Shown here piece after piece: positions 41,634 through 50,718 of a DNA stretch of 55,713 nt. The stretch lies in the NCBI RefSeq assembly GCF_003858535.1, contig NZ_RQTJ01000018.1:1-55713 (forward strand), read 5' to 3'. Origin of the DNA: Paenimyroides viscosum. Lineage in GTDB: Bacteria; Bacteroidota; Bacteroidia; Flavobacteriales; Flavobacteriaceae. The notes under the pieces are model-generated. The model saw only the letters and a program-made list of their open reading frames with translations, had not been told where the DNA came from and did not search any database. Every line of letters starts with the position of its first letter. The first letter of the stretch is position 1. The translations under genes and the position numbers were made by a program.

Positions 41634-42203
41634 ATGAAAATTGCAGTAATCAATAATTACGACTCATTTGTACACAACATCATTCACTATTTAGAAAGTT
41701 TTGATGGAGTAGAAGTATCCGTTTTTTTAAACGATAAATTTTACTTAGAACAATTGCAGAGTTTTGATAAAATTGTGTTGTCTCCAGGTCCTGGAATTCC
41801 AGAAGAAGCGGGACTTTTATTAGATGTAATTGATTTTTATAAAGATAAAAAAAGCATTTTAGGCGTTTGTTTGGGGCATCAGGCAATTGCTGAATATTTT
41901 GGATGTTCACTTGTGAATTTAAATCAGCCTTTACACGGAATTGCAACAAAGCTACACATTATAGAAGACGATTTTTTATGGAATGATCTACATAACGATA
42001 TTTTTGTTGGGCATTACCATTCGTGGAGTGTAAGTAAAAATAATCTTTCTACTGAAATCATTGTTACCGCAATTGATGAACTGGGAAATATTATGGCATT
42101 AAAACATAAAAAATATGATATTCGCGGCGTTCAGTTTCATCCGGAATCTGTTTTAACCCCACAAGGAAAAATAATAATTGAGAATTGGTTGAAAAGTAAT
42201 TAA
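41634..42203 (+). CDS. Anthranilate/aminodeoxychorismate synthase amidotransferase subunit
   Basis: This class I glutamine amidotransferase of 189 residues supplies ammonia from glutamine to a chorismate-using partner. The N-terminus KIAVINNYDSFVHNI is typical of TrpG/PabA. The oxyanion motif SPGPGIPEE precedes the catalytic Cys79 in GVCLGHQAIAEYFG, and the His-Glu pair is in VQFHPESVLTP. Whether it serves tryptophan or folate cannot be told; no partner gene is adjacent. The frame extends to a GTG at 41619, but the ATG at 41634 fits the family start. A perfect terminator follows. Confidence 0.88.
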   Translation: MKIAVINNYDSFVHNIIHYLESFDGVEVSVFLNDKFYLEQLQSFDKIVLSPGPGIPEEAGLLLDVIDFYKDKKSILGVCLGHQAIAEYFGCSLVNLNQPLHGIATKLHIIEDDFLWNDLHNDIFVGHYHSWSVSKNNLSTEIIVTAIDELGNIMALKHKKYDIRGVQFHPESVLTPQGKIIIENWLKSN

Positions 42204-42239
42204 AAAAGAAAAACGATCTTAACGATCGTTTTTCTTTTT
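42203..42239. terminator. Bidirectional terminator with a 16-bp perfect stem
   Basis: AAAAAGAAAAACGATC pairs perfectly with GATCGTTTTTCTTTTT. The 5-nt loop holds the stop codon of the minus-strand gene, and one arm encodes that protein's last residues (KKKNDR). Confidence 0.9.
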
Positions 42240-43745
42240 ATTCAATTTAAAATAACTTAAAAAATCACCTATGTAATAATCACCATTTTTATAATATTCT
42301 TTGGTAGAAGATTTTTTGGTTGCAAAATCCGATTTGGGTTTTAAATTAAGATTAGTATTTCCAATTATATAAAACCCATTTTTTGTAGGTAAGTTAATAC
42401 CGCTATCTGTACCTTCAAACCCATAAAATGATGCATACTCTAGCTTGCTTCCATCCAATGAAATAATAGAACTATAAACATCCGTATTTCCACCGCCGTG
42501 TTTAGTTTGGTATGAATTAACTGTTGTTGGTAAATGATCTTGAGAACTAACATTATTATTAGTAGAACTTATAAATAAACCATTTTCATTACCAAATAAA
42601 TGCTCCCCTCCATGAACAAAACTGGTCCAAATTCTTTGACCGTCTTGGGAAAATTTTGAAACAGTTTTAGGACCGGCAGTAGAATTGGGCTCTTTTAAAA
42701 AAGCATTATCTGTAATTAAATTTTTATTTCTATTTAATTTAAAACCTACCTTAAATGATGTTAAAATATAAGCTTCATCACCTATAACTGTCAAGGCATT
42801 GTTGTTTTTTAAGACACTTCCAAAAGGAACATTGGAATTTTGTTCACCAAAGTAAGTGCTCCACAATCTAGTTCCATCAAAATTAAACTTAGAAAGAAAA
42901 ACACTTGAAATAGCCCCTGATATATTACCATTTCTAACAATTGTTTTTTGATGTGTGTTAGCTGTACCAAAATAATCACTTCCAGCACTTGCGTTCATGT
43001 GGTCGCCATAAATATACAAACCATTTGTACCAGCAACAATACTTTTAATTATTGAAAAATCTTTAGTATAAAAGGTACTCCAAATGTGCTTTCCGTTTGC
43101 GTCAAGCTTACTAATAGCATCTTGATACTTAATGGTAGAATTTGTATCACCTTTGGTTTGAAAGAAAGACGGTGAGGTTATAGAATTTTTATTTCTTTTA
43201 TTTAGAACATAAATATTATTGTTTTTATCAATAGTTAAATGTCCTTCGTTTAATGCTATATCATGAAAATAGCTAAACCAAATAAGTTTTCCTTCAAGAT
43301 TAATTTTTGATATAAAACTTGGTCTTGCAAACATTCCAATCATAATTCGCTCACCATAAACACCTGGTGTGGCAAAATTTTCATTGTTTGTTCTTCCTGT
43401 AAAGATTATATTATTTTCAGAATCAAACTTTATATTTTCAATAACAGAACCTCCTTTTTCGCCGGCTGGAATTTTATAAATGAGTTTTGGATTGATTTCA
43501 TTTGGACGATATTCATAAATTTCATCTCCATCTGCATTTAATACATACAAATATCCTGTTTTAGCATTCACTTCAGTAACAAAAGAATGGTTTCTTACTA
43601 TTGATTTATGTGGACTAAAAGGTTTTATTGTTCTATCAAATATAGGTAGCAATGTTCCCCATTCACGTTTGTACAAAGACTGTCCGTAATTTTCTGTAGT
43701 AGTAAATAGAACAAATGCTGATATAAGCAACACTAATTTTCGCAT
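42219..43745 (-). CDS. Secreted beta-propeller-like protein
   Basis: The 508-residue protein has a signal peptide (MRKLVLLISAFVLFTTTENYGQ). The body is a set of repeated segments of the form 'KINLEGKLIWFSYF', 'KLDANGKHIWSTFY', 'KFNFDGTRLWSTYFG' and 'KFSQDGQRIWTSFV', each a strand-Gly-strand with an aromatic end, like SBBP/PQQ-type beta-propeller blades. At least five are visible. No T9SS sorting domain or lipobox is seen. The function is unknown; such propellers often bind partners or carbohydrates. Its 3' end is part of the shared terminator. Confidence 0.78.
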   Translation of the reverse strand: MRKLVLLISAFVLFTTTENYGQSLYKREWGTLLPIFDRTIKPFSPHKSIVRNHSFVTEVNAKTGYLYVLNADGDEIYEYRPNEINPKLIYKIPAGEKGGSVIENIKFDSENNIIFTGRTNNENFATPGVYGERIMIGMFARPSFISKINLEGKLIWFSYFHDIALNEGHLTIDKNNNIYVLNKRNKNSITSPSFFQTKGDTNSTIKYQDAISKLDANGKHIWSTFYTKDFSIIKSIVAGTNGLYIYGDHMNASAGSDYFGTANTHQKTIVRNGNISGAISSVFLSKFNFDGTRLWSTYFGEQNSNVPFGSVLKNNNALTVIGDEAYILTSFKVGFKLNRNKNLITDNAFLKEPNSTAGPKTVSKFSQDGQRIWTSFVHGGEHLFGNENGLFISSTNNNVSSQDHLPTTVNSYQTKHGGGNTDVYSSIISLDGSKLEYASFYGFEGTDSGINLPTKNGFYIIGNTNLNLKPKSDFATKKSSTKEYYKNGDYYIGDFLSYFKLNKKKNDR

Positions 43746-43809
43746 AATAATTTGTAAATCTACTCTTAATAAACTAATAGTCTAATTTATTAGATGATGA
43801 ATGTTTAAA

Positions 43810-44265
43810 TTAATCTTTCTTTTTTGGCTTACCGTTATTAAATTTAACGTTGCCTAATATGTCTTTTTTAGTTGGTGTAGTGCTTTTTGCAGTTGTATTG
43901 TTTTTTCCTTTAAAAGCTGGTTTAGAAGTTACTGGTTTTTTAGGAGTATATACCATTTTAGGTTTATCTTCAACCTTTGGTTTATCTGTTAAAGGAATTT
44001 TTGAAGCTGAAATTCCTGCTAAAACTTCTCTTGGATTTTTAGGATTTTCTTTTGTGCCACGTAAGTGAATTACTAATCCGTTTAAAAAATTACGTAAAAC
44101 TTGATCTTGACATTCAACATATTTAGGATGATCTTCGTTTCTAAAAAAATTTCCAATTTCACCTTTTGAGATTCTAAAATCTACTAATTCTAAAATTTCT
44201 ACAATTTGATCGTCGCGTAATTGTAATGCAACACGTAATTTTTTAAAGATATCGTTGTTTGTCAT
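43810..44265 (-). CDS. DUF1456 family protein (YehS-like)
   Basis: The 151-residue cytosolic protein has two tandem DUF1456 modules. MTNNDIFKKLRVALQLRDDQIVEILEL is the first and is followed by VLRNFLNGLVIHLRGTKE in the second; key positions are about residues 1-75. The Lys/Pro/Thr-rich C-terminal half is probably disordered (KKPVTSKPAFKGKN). The family has no established biochemical function. A -7 box is 20 nt upstream, next to the terminator of the convergent-order LVIVD gene. Confidence 0.82.
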   Translation of the reverse strand: MTNNDIFKKLRVALQLRDDQIVEILELVDFRISKGEIGNFFRNEDHPKYVECQDQVLRNFLNGLVIHLRGTKENPKNPREVLAGISASKIPLTDKPKVEDKPKMVYTPKKPVTSKPAFKGKNNTTAKSTTPTKKDILGNVKFNNGKPKKKD

Positions 44266-44284
44266 AATAATTCTTAAATTTTAT

Positions 44285-44292
44285 CAAAGATA
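44285..44292 (-). promoter_or_regulatory. -7 promoter box of DUF1456 gene
   Basis: On the minus strand this reads TATCTTTG, 19 nt before the ATG at 44265. Confidence 0.5.
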
Positions 44293-44295
44293 CAA

Positions 44296-44322
44296 GAAAA
44301 AAGCTTTCTTAAAAGAAAGCTT
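44296..44322 (-). terminator. Terminator of LVIVD lipoprotein gene
   Basis: AAGCTTTC pairs with GAAAGCTT around TTAAAA, with a T-rich tail on the minus strand. It overlaps the stop codon of the gene. Confidence 0.75.
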
Positions 44323-45076
44323 AATAAGTAATATCGCTAATTGGTGTTAAGGTTAAAAAATCAACCGCATTCCATTTAAATTGTGTAACCTTTTGCTCGC
44401 CAAAAGCATAAAGTATGTCATTATAAATTACAATATCTTTAAATTTATAATTTACAGATTTTACTAAAACAGGTTCCGCTGCTTGTGTTACATCAAATAT
44501 TTTAAGCTCATCATCACAAATAATTAAATAATTTTCATGTATAGCTAAACCACGCGGATATGTTAAATTTCTTTGGTGAATTAATTTCGGATTTGTTACA
44601 TCGGCAATATCATAAACCATTAAAGTGTTTAAATTGTTGCCACAAGTTGTATTAGAATGTAAGGTTACAAATGCGTGTGTTTTATTTGCCACTACAGGGT
44701 CGCATGCTGTAAAATGCTGAGCGTCTGATAGGTACTTTGGGTTTTCAGGATTTGATACATCATAAATAAACATACCGTTTCGCGAACCCATAAACATTAA
44801 ATTATCTAATGAATAAATGGTTTCTATATCACGACCAATTGTTACATCATTTACCTTTACAGGATCAGTTGTGTTTGATATTTGAAAAACATGTAGTTTT
44901 TGATTATCAACCGTATAAAGATAATTTCCTTTAATAGTAAAAACTGCCATTGATCCACCTTTTCCAGACCCTTCACTACTAGGAGAAGCCGTATCTGACC
45001 CATCACTTGAACAAAATGTTAATAGAAAACAAGATGCAAGTAAAAAACTAAATTTTAAAAACTTTTTCATAAACAT
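44321..45076 (-). CDS. LVIVD-repeat lipoprotein, second of pair
   Basis: The protein has a lipoprotein signal (FLKFSFLLASCFLLTFCSS) with a lipobox Cys, then LVIVD-type repeats that form a beta-propeller: LHVFQISNTTDPVKV, MFIYDVSNPENPKYL, LMVYDIADVTNPKLI and LKIFDVTQAAEPVLV. Such proteins are anchored in the outer membrane or periplasm and may bind ligands. The start overlaps the upstream gene's stop (TAATG at 45074-45078), which indicates translational coupling; a second ATG at 45070 is also possible. A TTG at 45088 is in frame but not used. Confidence 0.83.
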   Translation of the reverse strand: MFMKKFLKFSFLLASCFLLTFCSSDGSDTASPSSEGSGKGGSMAVFTIKGNYLYTVDNQKLHVFQISNTTDPVKVNDVTIGRDIETIYSLDNLMFMGSRNGMFIYDVSNPENPKYLSDAQHFTACDPVVANKTHAFVTLHSNTTCGNNLNTLMVYDIADVTNPKLIHQRNLTYPRGLAIHENYLIICDDELKIFDVTQAAEPVLVKSVNYKFKDIVIYNDILYAFGEQKVTQFKWNAVDFLTLTPISDITY

Positions 45077-45585
45077 TAAGATTTCCAATCAACAATAATT
45101 TCATTTTCACCTGCATAATGTACCCAACCGTCTGGACTTATTTTTTGTGGGAAAGTATTTTTAATGCGTTTATGAACAGTAACTTGACTATTATTTATTG
45201 ACACCGCTACTAAATCAACTGCTTGGTTAATGTAAATAGTGTTGTTTTTAATTGCCATGTCGGTTGCTCCAGGAACTTCAAGAAAACCCGTTAATTGTGG
45301 GGCATTAGGGTTGGAATTATCGTATATGTGAAATCCTTTATTTTCGTCTGTAATAAAAATATAAGTATCTTTTACATAGATTTTACCCGCTTTAATCATA
45401 TTTTTTGGGGCAGTCATTTTAATAGAACTTTCTAATTGTGCACGCGACATAATTACAGCTTGATATTGTGAATAATGTGGTTGTGATGGCACATCATCGT
45501 CATCATAATAATTATAGAAACAACTTTGTAAAGATAAAGTTCCTACAAGTGTTAGTGAGAAAAATAATAATTTAATTTTTTTCAT
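45076..45585 (-). CDS. LVIVD-type lipoprotein, first of pair
   Basis: The 169-residue protein has a lipoprotein signal (MKKIKLLFFSLTLVGTLSLQ) with Cys in the SC lipobox, then an acidic linker (YYDDDDVPSQ). The C-terminal half has one or two LVIVD-type repeats (FITDENKGFHIYDNSNPNAP and TDMAIKNNTIYINQ). It is coupled to the next LVIVD gene by a one-base stop-start overlap, so the two proteins probably work together at the envelope. No TAnnTTTG box is clear upstream. Confidence 0.8.
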   Translation of the reverse strand: MKKIKLLFFSLTLVGTLSLQSCFYNYYDDDDVPSQPHYSQYQAVIMSRAQLESSIKMTAPKNMIKAGKIYVKDTYIFITDENKGFHIYDNSNPNAPQLTGFLEVPGATDMAIKNNTIYINQAVDLVAVSINNSQVTVHKRIKNTFPQKISPDGWVHYAGENEIIVDWKS

Positions 45586-45622
45586 GTTTTATATGTATTT
45601 TTTTTAAAAATATAAAAAATAC

Positions 45623-47620
45623 TTATAGGTTTGTTTTTTTATTAGTTAATTCTTGAATTTCATCTCGTAAACGTGCAGCTTGTATAAAATCTAGGTTTTT
45701 AGCTGCTTTTTCCATTTCTTTGCGTTTTTCTTTAACAACTTTATCAATATCTTTTGTAGTACGATAAATTATTTGATCTTCTGCTACCGTTTTTAGTTCC
45801 GTTTCATTTTGATCATAACCTTTAAATTTATCTGTAAACGATTTTTCAATTTTTTTATTTAAAGCTTTTGGTTTTAAACCATGTTCTTTATTAAAAGCAA
45901 TTTGTTTATTGCGTCTATAAATTGTTTCGTCTATTGTACGTTGCATGCTCGCAGTTATTTTATCGGCATACATAATAGCTCTACCATTTATATTACGTGC
46001 AGCCCTTCCAACTGTTTGAGTTAAAGAACGTGTACTGCGTAAAAAACCTTCTTTATCTGCATCTAAAATCGCTACTAAAGATACTTCGGGTAAATCTAAA
46101 CCTTCACGTAAAAGATTTACACCAATTAATACATCAAATATCCCTTTGCGAAGATCCTGCATAATTTCAATACGCTCTAATGTTTCCACATCGGAATGTA
46201 TGTATCTGCATCGAATCCCAATTTTTGTAAAGTGTTTTGCCAATTCTTCTGCCATTCGTTTGGTTAGGGTTGTAACCAAAACACGTTCGTCTAGTTCAAC
46301 GCGTTTATGAATTTCTTCTACTAAATCATCTATTTGATTTTGACTTGGACGAACTTCTATAATTGGGTCTAATAATCCTGTTGGACGAATAACTTGCTCA
46401 ACATAAATACCTTCAGACTTCTGTAATTCATAATCTGCCGGAGTTGCCGAAACATAAATTACTTGATTTTGTAGTAATTCAAACTCTTCAAATTTTAACG
46501 GACGGTTATCCATTGCTGCCGGTAACCTAAAACCATATTCTACCAAGTTTTCTTTACGGGAACGATCACCACCATACATAGCATGAACTTGCGATACCGT
46601 AACGTGACTTTCATCGATTATCATTAAATAATCTTTTGGGAAATAATCTATCAAACAGAAAGGACGAGTTCCAGGTTCGCGACCATCTAAATATCTTGAA
46701 TAATTTTCGATACCTGAACAATAGCCTAGTTCGCGTATCATTTCTAGATCAAAATTGGTACGTTCTTCTAAACGCTTTGCTTCAAGGTGTTTACCTATAG
46801 ATTTAAAGTAATCTACTTGTTTAACCATATCTTGTTGAATTGCCCAAATAGCATTTTGCAACACATCTGGCGAAGTAACAAACATATTGGCAGGATAAAT
46901 ACTTAATAATTTGTACTTTTCTATCACTTTTGATGAAGAAATATCAAATGATTCTATGGTTTCAATTTCATCACCAAAAAAATGAATTCTAAACGGATCG
47001 TCTGCATAACTTGGAAAAACTTCTATAGTATCGCCTTTAATTCTAAAAGTACCGTGCGAAAATTCAGCTTCGGTTCGTGAATATAACGATTGAACTAATT
47101 GTTGAAGAAATTTAGTACGTGAAATAATCTGATCTTGTTCAATGGTTACTACGTTTTTCTGAAACTCTGTCGGATTTCCAATTCCATACAAACACGAAAC
47201 AGACGCAACAACTAAAACATCTCTTCGTCCTGAAAGTAGAGAAGATGTAGTACTTAATCGCATCTTTTCTAGATCTTCGTTAATAGATAAATCTTTTTCA
47301 ATATAAGTTCCTGTTACAGGTAGATAGGCTTCTGGTTGGTAGTAATCATAGTATGAAACAAAATATTCCACTGCATTATTTGGAAAGAATTGTTTAAATT
47401 CTGAATACAATTGTGCAGCTAATGTTTTATTATGCGCCAAAACCAATGTTGGTTTTTGTACTTCTTGAATAACATTTGCAACAGTAAATGTTTTACCAGA
47501 GCCTGTAACACCTAATAATGTCTGGAAACGTTCGTCGTTATTAATTCCGCTTGATAAACTTTTTATTGCTGTAGGCTGATCGCCCATTGGTTTGTATTCT
47601 GATACTACTTCAAATTTCAT
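45623..47620 (-). CDS. uvrB: Excinuclease ABC subunit B
   Basis: UvrB verifies DNA damage in nucleotide excision repair, handed on from UvrA and cut with UvrC. The Walker A motif GVTGSGKTFT is near residue 39. The beta-hairpin region is YYDYYQPEAYLP. DESHVTVSQ is the Walker B-type site, followed by YVSATPADYEL, motif V VGVNLLREGLDLPEVSLV and motif VI QTVGRAARN. The C-terminal UVR domain (AAKNLDFIQAARLRDEIQEL) binds UvrC. The length of 665 aa is normal. UvrA is not nearby; a UvrD-type helicase is at 52425. Confidence 0.95.
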   Translation of the reverse strand: MKFEVVSEYKPMGDQPTAIKSLSSGINNDERFQTLLGVTGSGKTFTVANVIQEVQKPTLVLAHNKTLAAQLYSEFKQFFPNNAVEYFVSYYDYYQPEAYLPVTGTYIEKDLSINEDLEKMRLSTTSSLLSGRRDVLVVASVSCLYGIGNPTEFQKNVVTIEQDQIISRTKFLQQLVQSLYSRTEAEFSHGTFRIKGDTIEVFPSYADDPFRIHFFGDEIETIESFDISSSKVIEKYKLLSIYPANMFVTSPDVLQNAIWAIQQDMVKQVDYFKSIGKHLEAKRLEERTNFDLEMIRELGYCSGIENYSRYLDGREPGTRPFCLIDYFPKDYLMIIDESHVTVSQVHAMYGGDRSRKENLVEYGFRLPAAMDNRPLKFEEFELLQNQVIYVSATPADYELQKSEGIYVEQVIRPTGLLDPIIEVRPSQNQIDDLVEEIHKRVELDERVLVTTLTKRMAEELAKHFTKIGIRCRYIHSDVETLERIEIMQDLRKGIFDVLIGVNLLREGLDLPEVSLVAILDADKEGFLRSTRSLTQTVGRAARNINGRAIMYADKITASMQRTIDETIYRRNKQIAFNKEHGLKPKALNKKIEKSFTDKFKGYDQNETELKTVAEDQIIYRTTKDIDKVVKEKRKEMEKAAKNLDFIQAARLRDEIQELTNKKTNL

Positions 47621-47637
47621 TTTGTAGAGAGTTTATA

Positions 47638-47645
47638 CAAATATA
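47638..47645 (-). promoter_or_regulatory. -7 promoter box of uvrB
   Basis: On the minus strand this reads TATATTTG, 17 nt before the ATG at 47620. Confidence 0.5.
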
Positions 47646-47650
47646 GGAAT

Positions 47651-47683
47651 AAAAAAAGAGAGGTATAAAACCTCTCTTTTTTC
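47651..47683 (-). terminator. Terminator of OmpA gene
   Basis: AAAAAAGAGAGG pairs perfectly with CCTCTCTTTTTT around a 7-nt loop. Confidence 0.85.
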
Positions 47684-47701
47684 TTATTATAAAACTATTA
47701 A

Positions 47702-48967
47702 TTAGTTTACTTTGAAAGTTACTCTTCTAGCAAATTTAGAAGTAGTTTTGTTAGTACCGTCGAATGAGGTATCTTCACCTTTAGCACTTGTTGTAATTCT
47801 AGAGCTAGAAATACCAGATTGTTCTAAAATTTTAGCTACGTTTTTAGCACGTTTTTCAGACAAACGTTGGTTGTATGAAGGGTTACCAACTGAATCAGCA
47901 AAACCATTAACTTCAACAGTAGCATTTGGATTAGAACGTAAGTAAGTAATTAAGAAATTAGTTGCTTCTGCGTTTTTAGGAGTTGATTTGTCGAAATCAA
48001 AATAAACTGCAACATATCCTTGGTTGATTAAGTCTTGAGCTGTGTTTGAATCAGCAGAAGAGAATGTATCACCTTTTTTAGCATATCTTGAATCGAAATA
48101 ATCTTCGTAAGAATCTGGAATACCGTTTTTGTTTAAGTCAATAGAACGACCTTTAGTATCAACCATGTTTCCTGCTGGAGTATTTGGTTCTAAATCTAAA
48201 TAATCAGCTACACCATCGTTATCAGAATCAATCATTTTGTTTTCGATGTCAGTAACACGGTTTTCTAAAGATTCAACTCTGTTTGTTAAACCATCGTTAG
48301 CATACCAGTCAGCATGTTGTTCGTTTTTCCCTAAGTAAAAAGATAAACCTAAAGTTGCATTGTAGAAAGTACCGTTAAATCCTCTTTCGTTAGCATTGAT
48401 TTCTGAAGCACCATCAAATGTATAGTTTTGACGAACAGTATTAACCATTGTAAAGTCAGCATTTAAAGCAACACGGTTACCTAATTTTACTTGACCAGTT
48501 AATCCTAACAATACGTGACCCATTTTATCTTTTCCATAGTCAAGAACTGTAGAACCATCTTTACCTGGTTCCATCCAAGAGTATCCAGCACCCATGTGAG
48601 CTTGTAAACCAAAAGTTCTAGTCCACTCTTCAAAGTTCATAATACGACCTAAATTTGCAACCCCTTGTAAGCTTGCTCTGTAGTGTGTAGTTCTAAAGTA
48701 GTTAGAATCTTCTCCATTTTTCATATAGTCATATCCAAAATCAGCTTTAATACCGAATTTGTTATTGAACATGTAACGAACACCAGCATCAGCGTGAACT
48801 AATCCGAAGAAAGTATCACCTGTATAACCAGGAGTCATTGGAGCTGAAGGTTTTGTTAAACCACCATTAATGTCAATAGACCATTTGTTGTAAGGTAATC
48901 CTTCTTGAGCATTCATATTAGATAAACCTAATACAGCTGCAATTAAAGGCAAAGTTATTTTTTTCAT
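47702..48967 (-). CDS. OmpA family outer-membrane protein
   Basis: The 421-residue protein has a signal peptide (MKKITLPLIAAVLGLSNMNAQ). An N-terminal beta-barrel of about 220 residues follows. A short heptad-like linker (VESLENRVTDIENKM) leads to an acidic thrombospondin type 3-like Ca motif (DSDNDGVADYLDLEPNTP). The C-terminal OmpA domain binds peptidoglycan: VYFDFDKSTPKNAEATNFL, VNGFADSVGNPSYNQRLSEK and RAKNVAKILEQSGI. It links the outer membrane to the cell wall. It is monocistronic and ends at a strong terminator next to the uvrB promoter. Confidence 0.92.
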   Translation of the reverse strand: MKKITLPLIAAVLGLSNMNAQEGLPYNKWSIDINGGLTKPSAPMTPGYTGDTFFGLVHADAGVRYMFNNKFGIKADFGYDYMKNGEDSNYFRTTHYRASLQGVANLGRIMNFEEWTRTFGLQAHMGAGYSWMEPGKDGSTVLDYGKDKMGHVLLGLTGQVKLGNRVALNADFTMVNTVRQNYTFDGASEINANERGFNGTFYNATLGLSFYLGKNEQHADWYANDGLTNRVESLENRVTDIENKMIDSDNDGVADYLDLEPNTPAGNMVDTKGRSIDLNKNGIPDSYEDYFDSRYAKKGDTFSSADSNTAQDLINQGYVAVYFDFDKSTPKNAEATNFLITYLRSNPNATVEVNGFADSVGNPSYNQRLSEKRAKNVAKILEQSGISSSRITTSAKGEDTSFDGTNKTTSKFARRVTFKVN

Positions 48968-49061
48968 AAAACTTTTTTTTAAATTATTAATAAAAACAGA
49001 TAATTTTGTATTTGTAATTTTTGGTAAAAATAGTATATTTTAACTAAAAACAAAAATTTTT

Positions 49062-49343
49062 TTAATTTTTTAACCATTTATAATCTGAATAAAAAGTTCC
49101 AAAAGGCAGGAGGGAAGCAATTAATACCAAACCTAACTTCTTAAAAGACCAGTTATATTCATATTTTAAATAAATAGCTAGTACAACATATAGAACAAAA
49201 AGTATGCCATGAATCATACCAATTGGATATAATAATTGTTGATACAATTCAGGATTATTAGGTTTATTGTATAACATGTTATAAAATAAAGCCAAATATG
49301 AGATACCTTCTAAGGTTGCAACTAATCTAAAAAAGTTTAACAT
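49062..49343 (-). CDS. DUF3817 family membrane protein
   Basis: The 93-residue protein has three membrane helices. LVATLEGISYLALFYNMLYN at the N-terminus, the YPIGMIHGILFVLYVVLA helix and SLLPFGTFYSDYKWLK at the C-terminus match DUF3817. The function is unknown. The start is an ATG at 49341-49343, 2 bp after the stop of the upstream gene, so it is the second gene of a pair. Confidence 0.82.
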   Translation of the reverse strand: MLNFFRLVATLEGISYLALFYNMLYNKPNNPELYQQLLYPIGMIHGILFVLYVVLAIYLKYEYNWSFKKLGLVLIASLLPFGTFYSDYKWLKN

Positions 49344-49345
49344 TT

Positions 49346-49702
49346 TTAAAATTGTTGAAATTGTTGGTTGTATTCTTTTAAGTCGGCTACATTATGTTTA
49401 TTATCTAAATCTAACATTAAAGACATAAAATAGGTAAAGCTTTCACTTGTAGAACTATCGGTTGATATTTCAACATTATCCTCAATTGGTTCGTCAGATG
49501 GGATATTTACTAAAAAATCTTCGTTTTGGTCAATATGCTCATAAGCTAAGCGCAATGCTTTAACTAGAACTGGTTTTTCTTCTAGTAATGCAAATTCTCT
49601 AAGCTTTTTTAGTTCTGGAACTATAGTTTTTGCAACTATGCCGTTTGAAATAACTTCTGCTTGAAGCGCTTTTATAATTTTTTGTGCGTTTGAATTTTCC
49701 AC
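49346..49702 (-). CDS. Hypothetical cytosolic protein, GTG start
   Basis: The 118-residue protein has no signal or membrane segment. The N-terminal half is helical and charged (IVPELKKLREFALLEEKPVL), and the rest is acidic with a Gln-rich end (KEYNQQFQQF). The family is not recognised. The only start codon is GTG at 49702, since a TAA lies immediately upstream in frame. A -7 box 23 nt upstream supports this start. It is cotranscribed with the DUF3817 gene. Confidence 0.65.
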   Translation of the reverse strand: MENSNAQKIIKALQAEVISNGIVAKTIVPELKKLREFALLEEKPVLVKALRLAYEHIDQNEDFLVNIPSDEPIEDNVEISTDSSTSESFTYFMSLMLDLDNKHNVADLKEYNQQFQQF

Positions 49703-49725
49703 TTATTTATTTTTTATAAACAGCG

Positions 49726-49733
49726 CAAAAATA
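49726..49733 (-). promoter_or_regulatory. -7 promoter box of the GTG-start gene
   Basis: On the minus strand this reads TATTTTTG, 23 nt before the GTG at 49702. Confidence 0.5.
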
Positions 49734-49860
49734 GTGATATTTGTTGAAATAAAAATTTATTATTACTATTTTATTTATATAATTATATTGAACTATAATA
49801 TATATTATGTAAAATAGAATTAGTTAAATTGTTTTAATCCATTTAAATAATCTATAATTA

Positions 49861-50718
49861 ATGTACGCTTTACTGTTAAGTTTAATATCATCTCTTTTGG
49901 TTGGTTTTTATTTTAAAAGTCTAAAAATCAGCAATATAAAAAATATTTATATTGTAATATTTACAAATTATATTGTTGCTATAATTACATGCTATTTACT
50001 ATTTAATGAATCTCTCAATGTATTTACTGTTAAAAAATCAATATCAATAATAACTTTATTATTAGGTATTTTAATGCCAACAATTTTTTTTATACTTAAT
50101 AAATCGTTGATAAGATCTGGTTTAGCGAAAACAGATATTTTTCAACGTATATCATTAATTATTCCTGTAGCATTGAGTTTTTGGCTGTTTAATGAAGTAT
50201 TTACATGGTCAAAATTTATTGCAATTATTCTAGCTTTTACAAGTATTGTACTATTGTTGTATAAAAAATCCACAAATAAGGGAAATTTCAACGGTTTCTA
50301 CTTGCTAGCTGTTTTTATTGGATATGGTACTGTTGATACATTATTTAAAATTCTAGCTACAAATAAAGAAATTCCGTACATAGCTGCATTATTTACGGTG
50401 TTTATTTTATGTGCTATTACAAGTTTAATTTATTTACTAATACATAAAGGAACAATTAAGATAAACTATATATATTATGGGATTGTGTTGGGAATTTTAA
50501 ATTTTTCGAACATTTATTTCTATATGAAAGCACATAAAATTTTTTCAGAGACCCCGACTCTAGTCTTTATTACCATGAACTTAGGTGTTATTATTGGCGG
50601 AAGTTTTATTGGGAAATTTTATTTTAAAGAAAATCTTACAAAAAATGCAGTTACAGGTATTGTTTTAGCCGTGATTAGTGTAATTTTATTAGCTTTAATT
50701 CAAATAGATATTTTATAA
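49861..50718 (+). CDS. EamA/DMT family transporter
   Basis: This inner-membrane carrier of 285 residues has ten hydrophobic helices in two halves of five. The two-fold repeat of the drug/metabolite transporter superfamily shows as EamA-like segments in each half (for example IILAFTSIVLLLYKKS ends the first). Sequence alone does not show the substrate. The upstream region is AT-rich with no clear -7 box. The stop abuts directly on the ATG of the Nudix gene, so the two are likely cotranscribed. Confidence 0.8.
   Translation: MYALLLSLISSLLVGFYFKSLKISNIKNIYIVIFTNYIVAIITCYLLFNESLNVFTVKKSISIITLLLGILMPTIFFILNKSLIRSGLAKTDIFQRISLIIPVALSFWLFNEVFTWSKFIAIILAFTSIVLLLYKKSTNKGNFNGFYLLAVFIGYGTVDTLFKILATNKEIPYIAALFTVFILCAITSLIYLLIHKGTIKINYIYYGIVLGILNFSNIYFYMKAHKIFSETPTLVFITMNLGVIIGGSFIGKFYFKENLTKNAVTGIVLAVISVILLALIQIDIL

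Noticed and set aside
40201..42203. Functional link between alkaline phosphatase and the amidotransferase gene
   Set aside because: They are adjacent with a one-base overlap to an unlikely GTG, but no shared pathway is known. Tight packing is common in this window.
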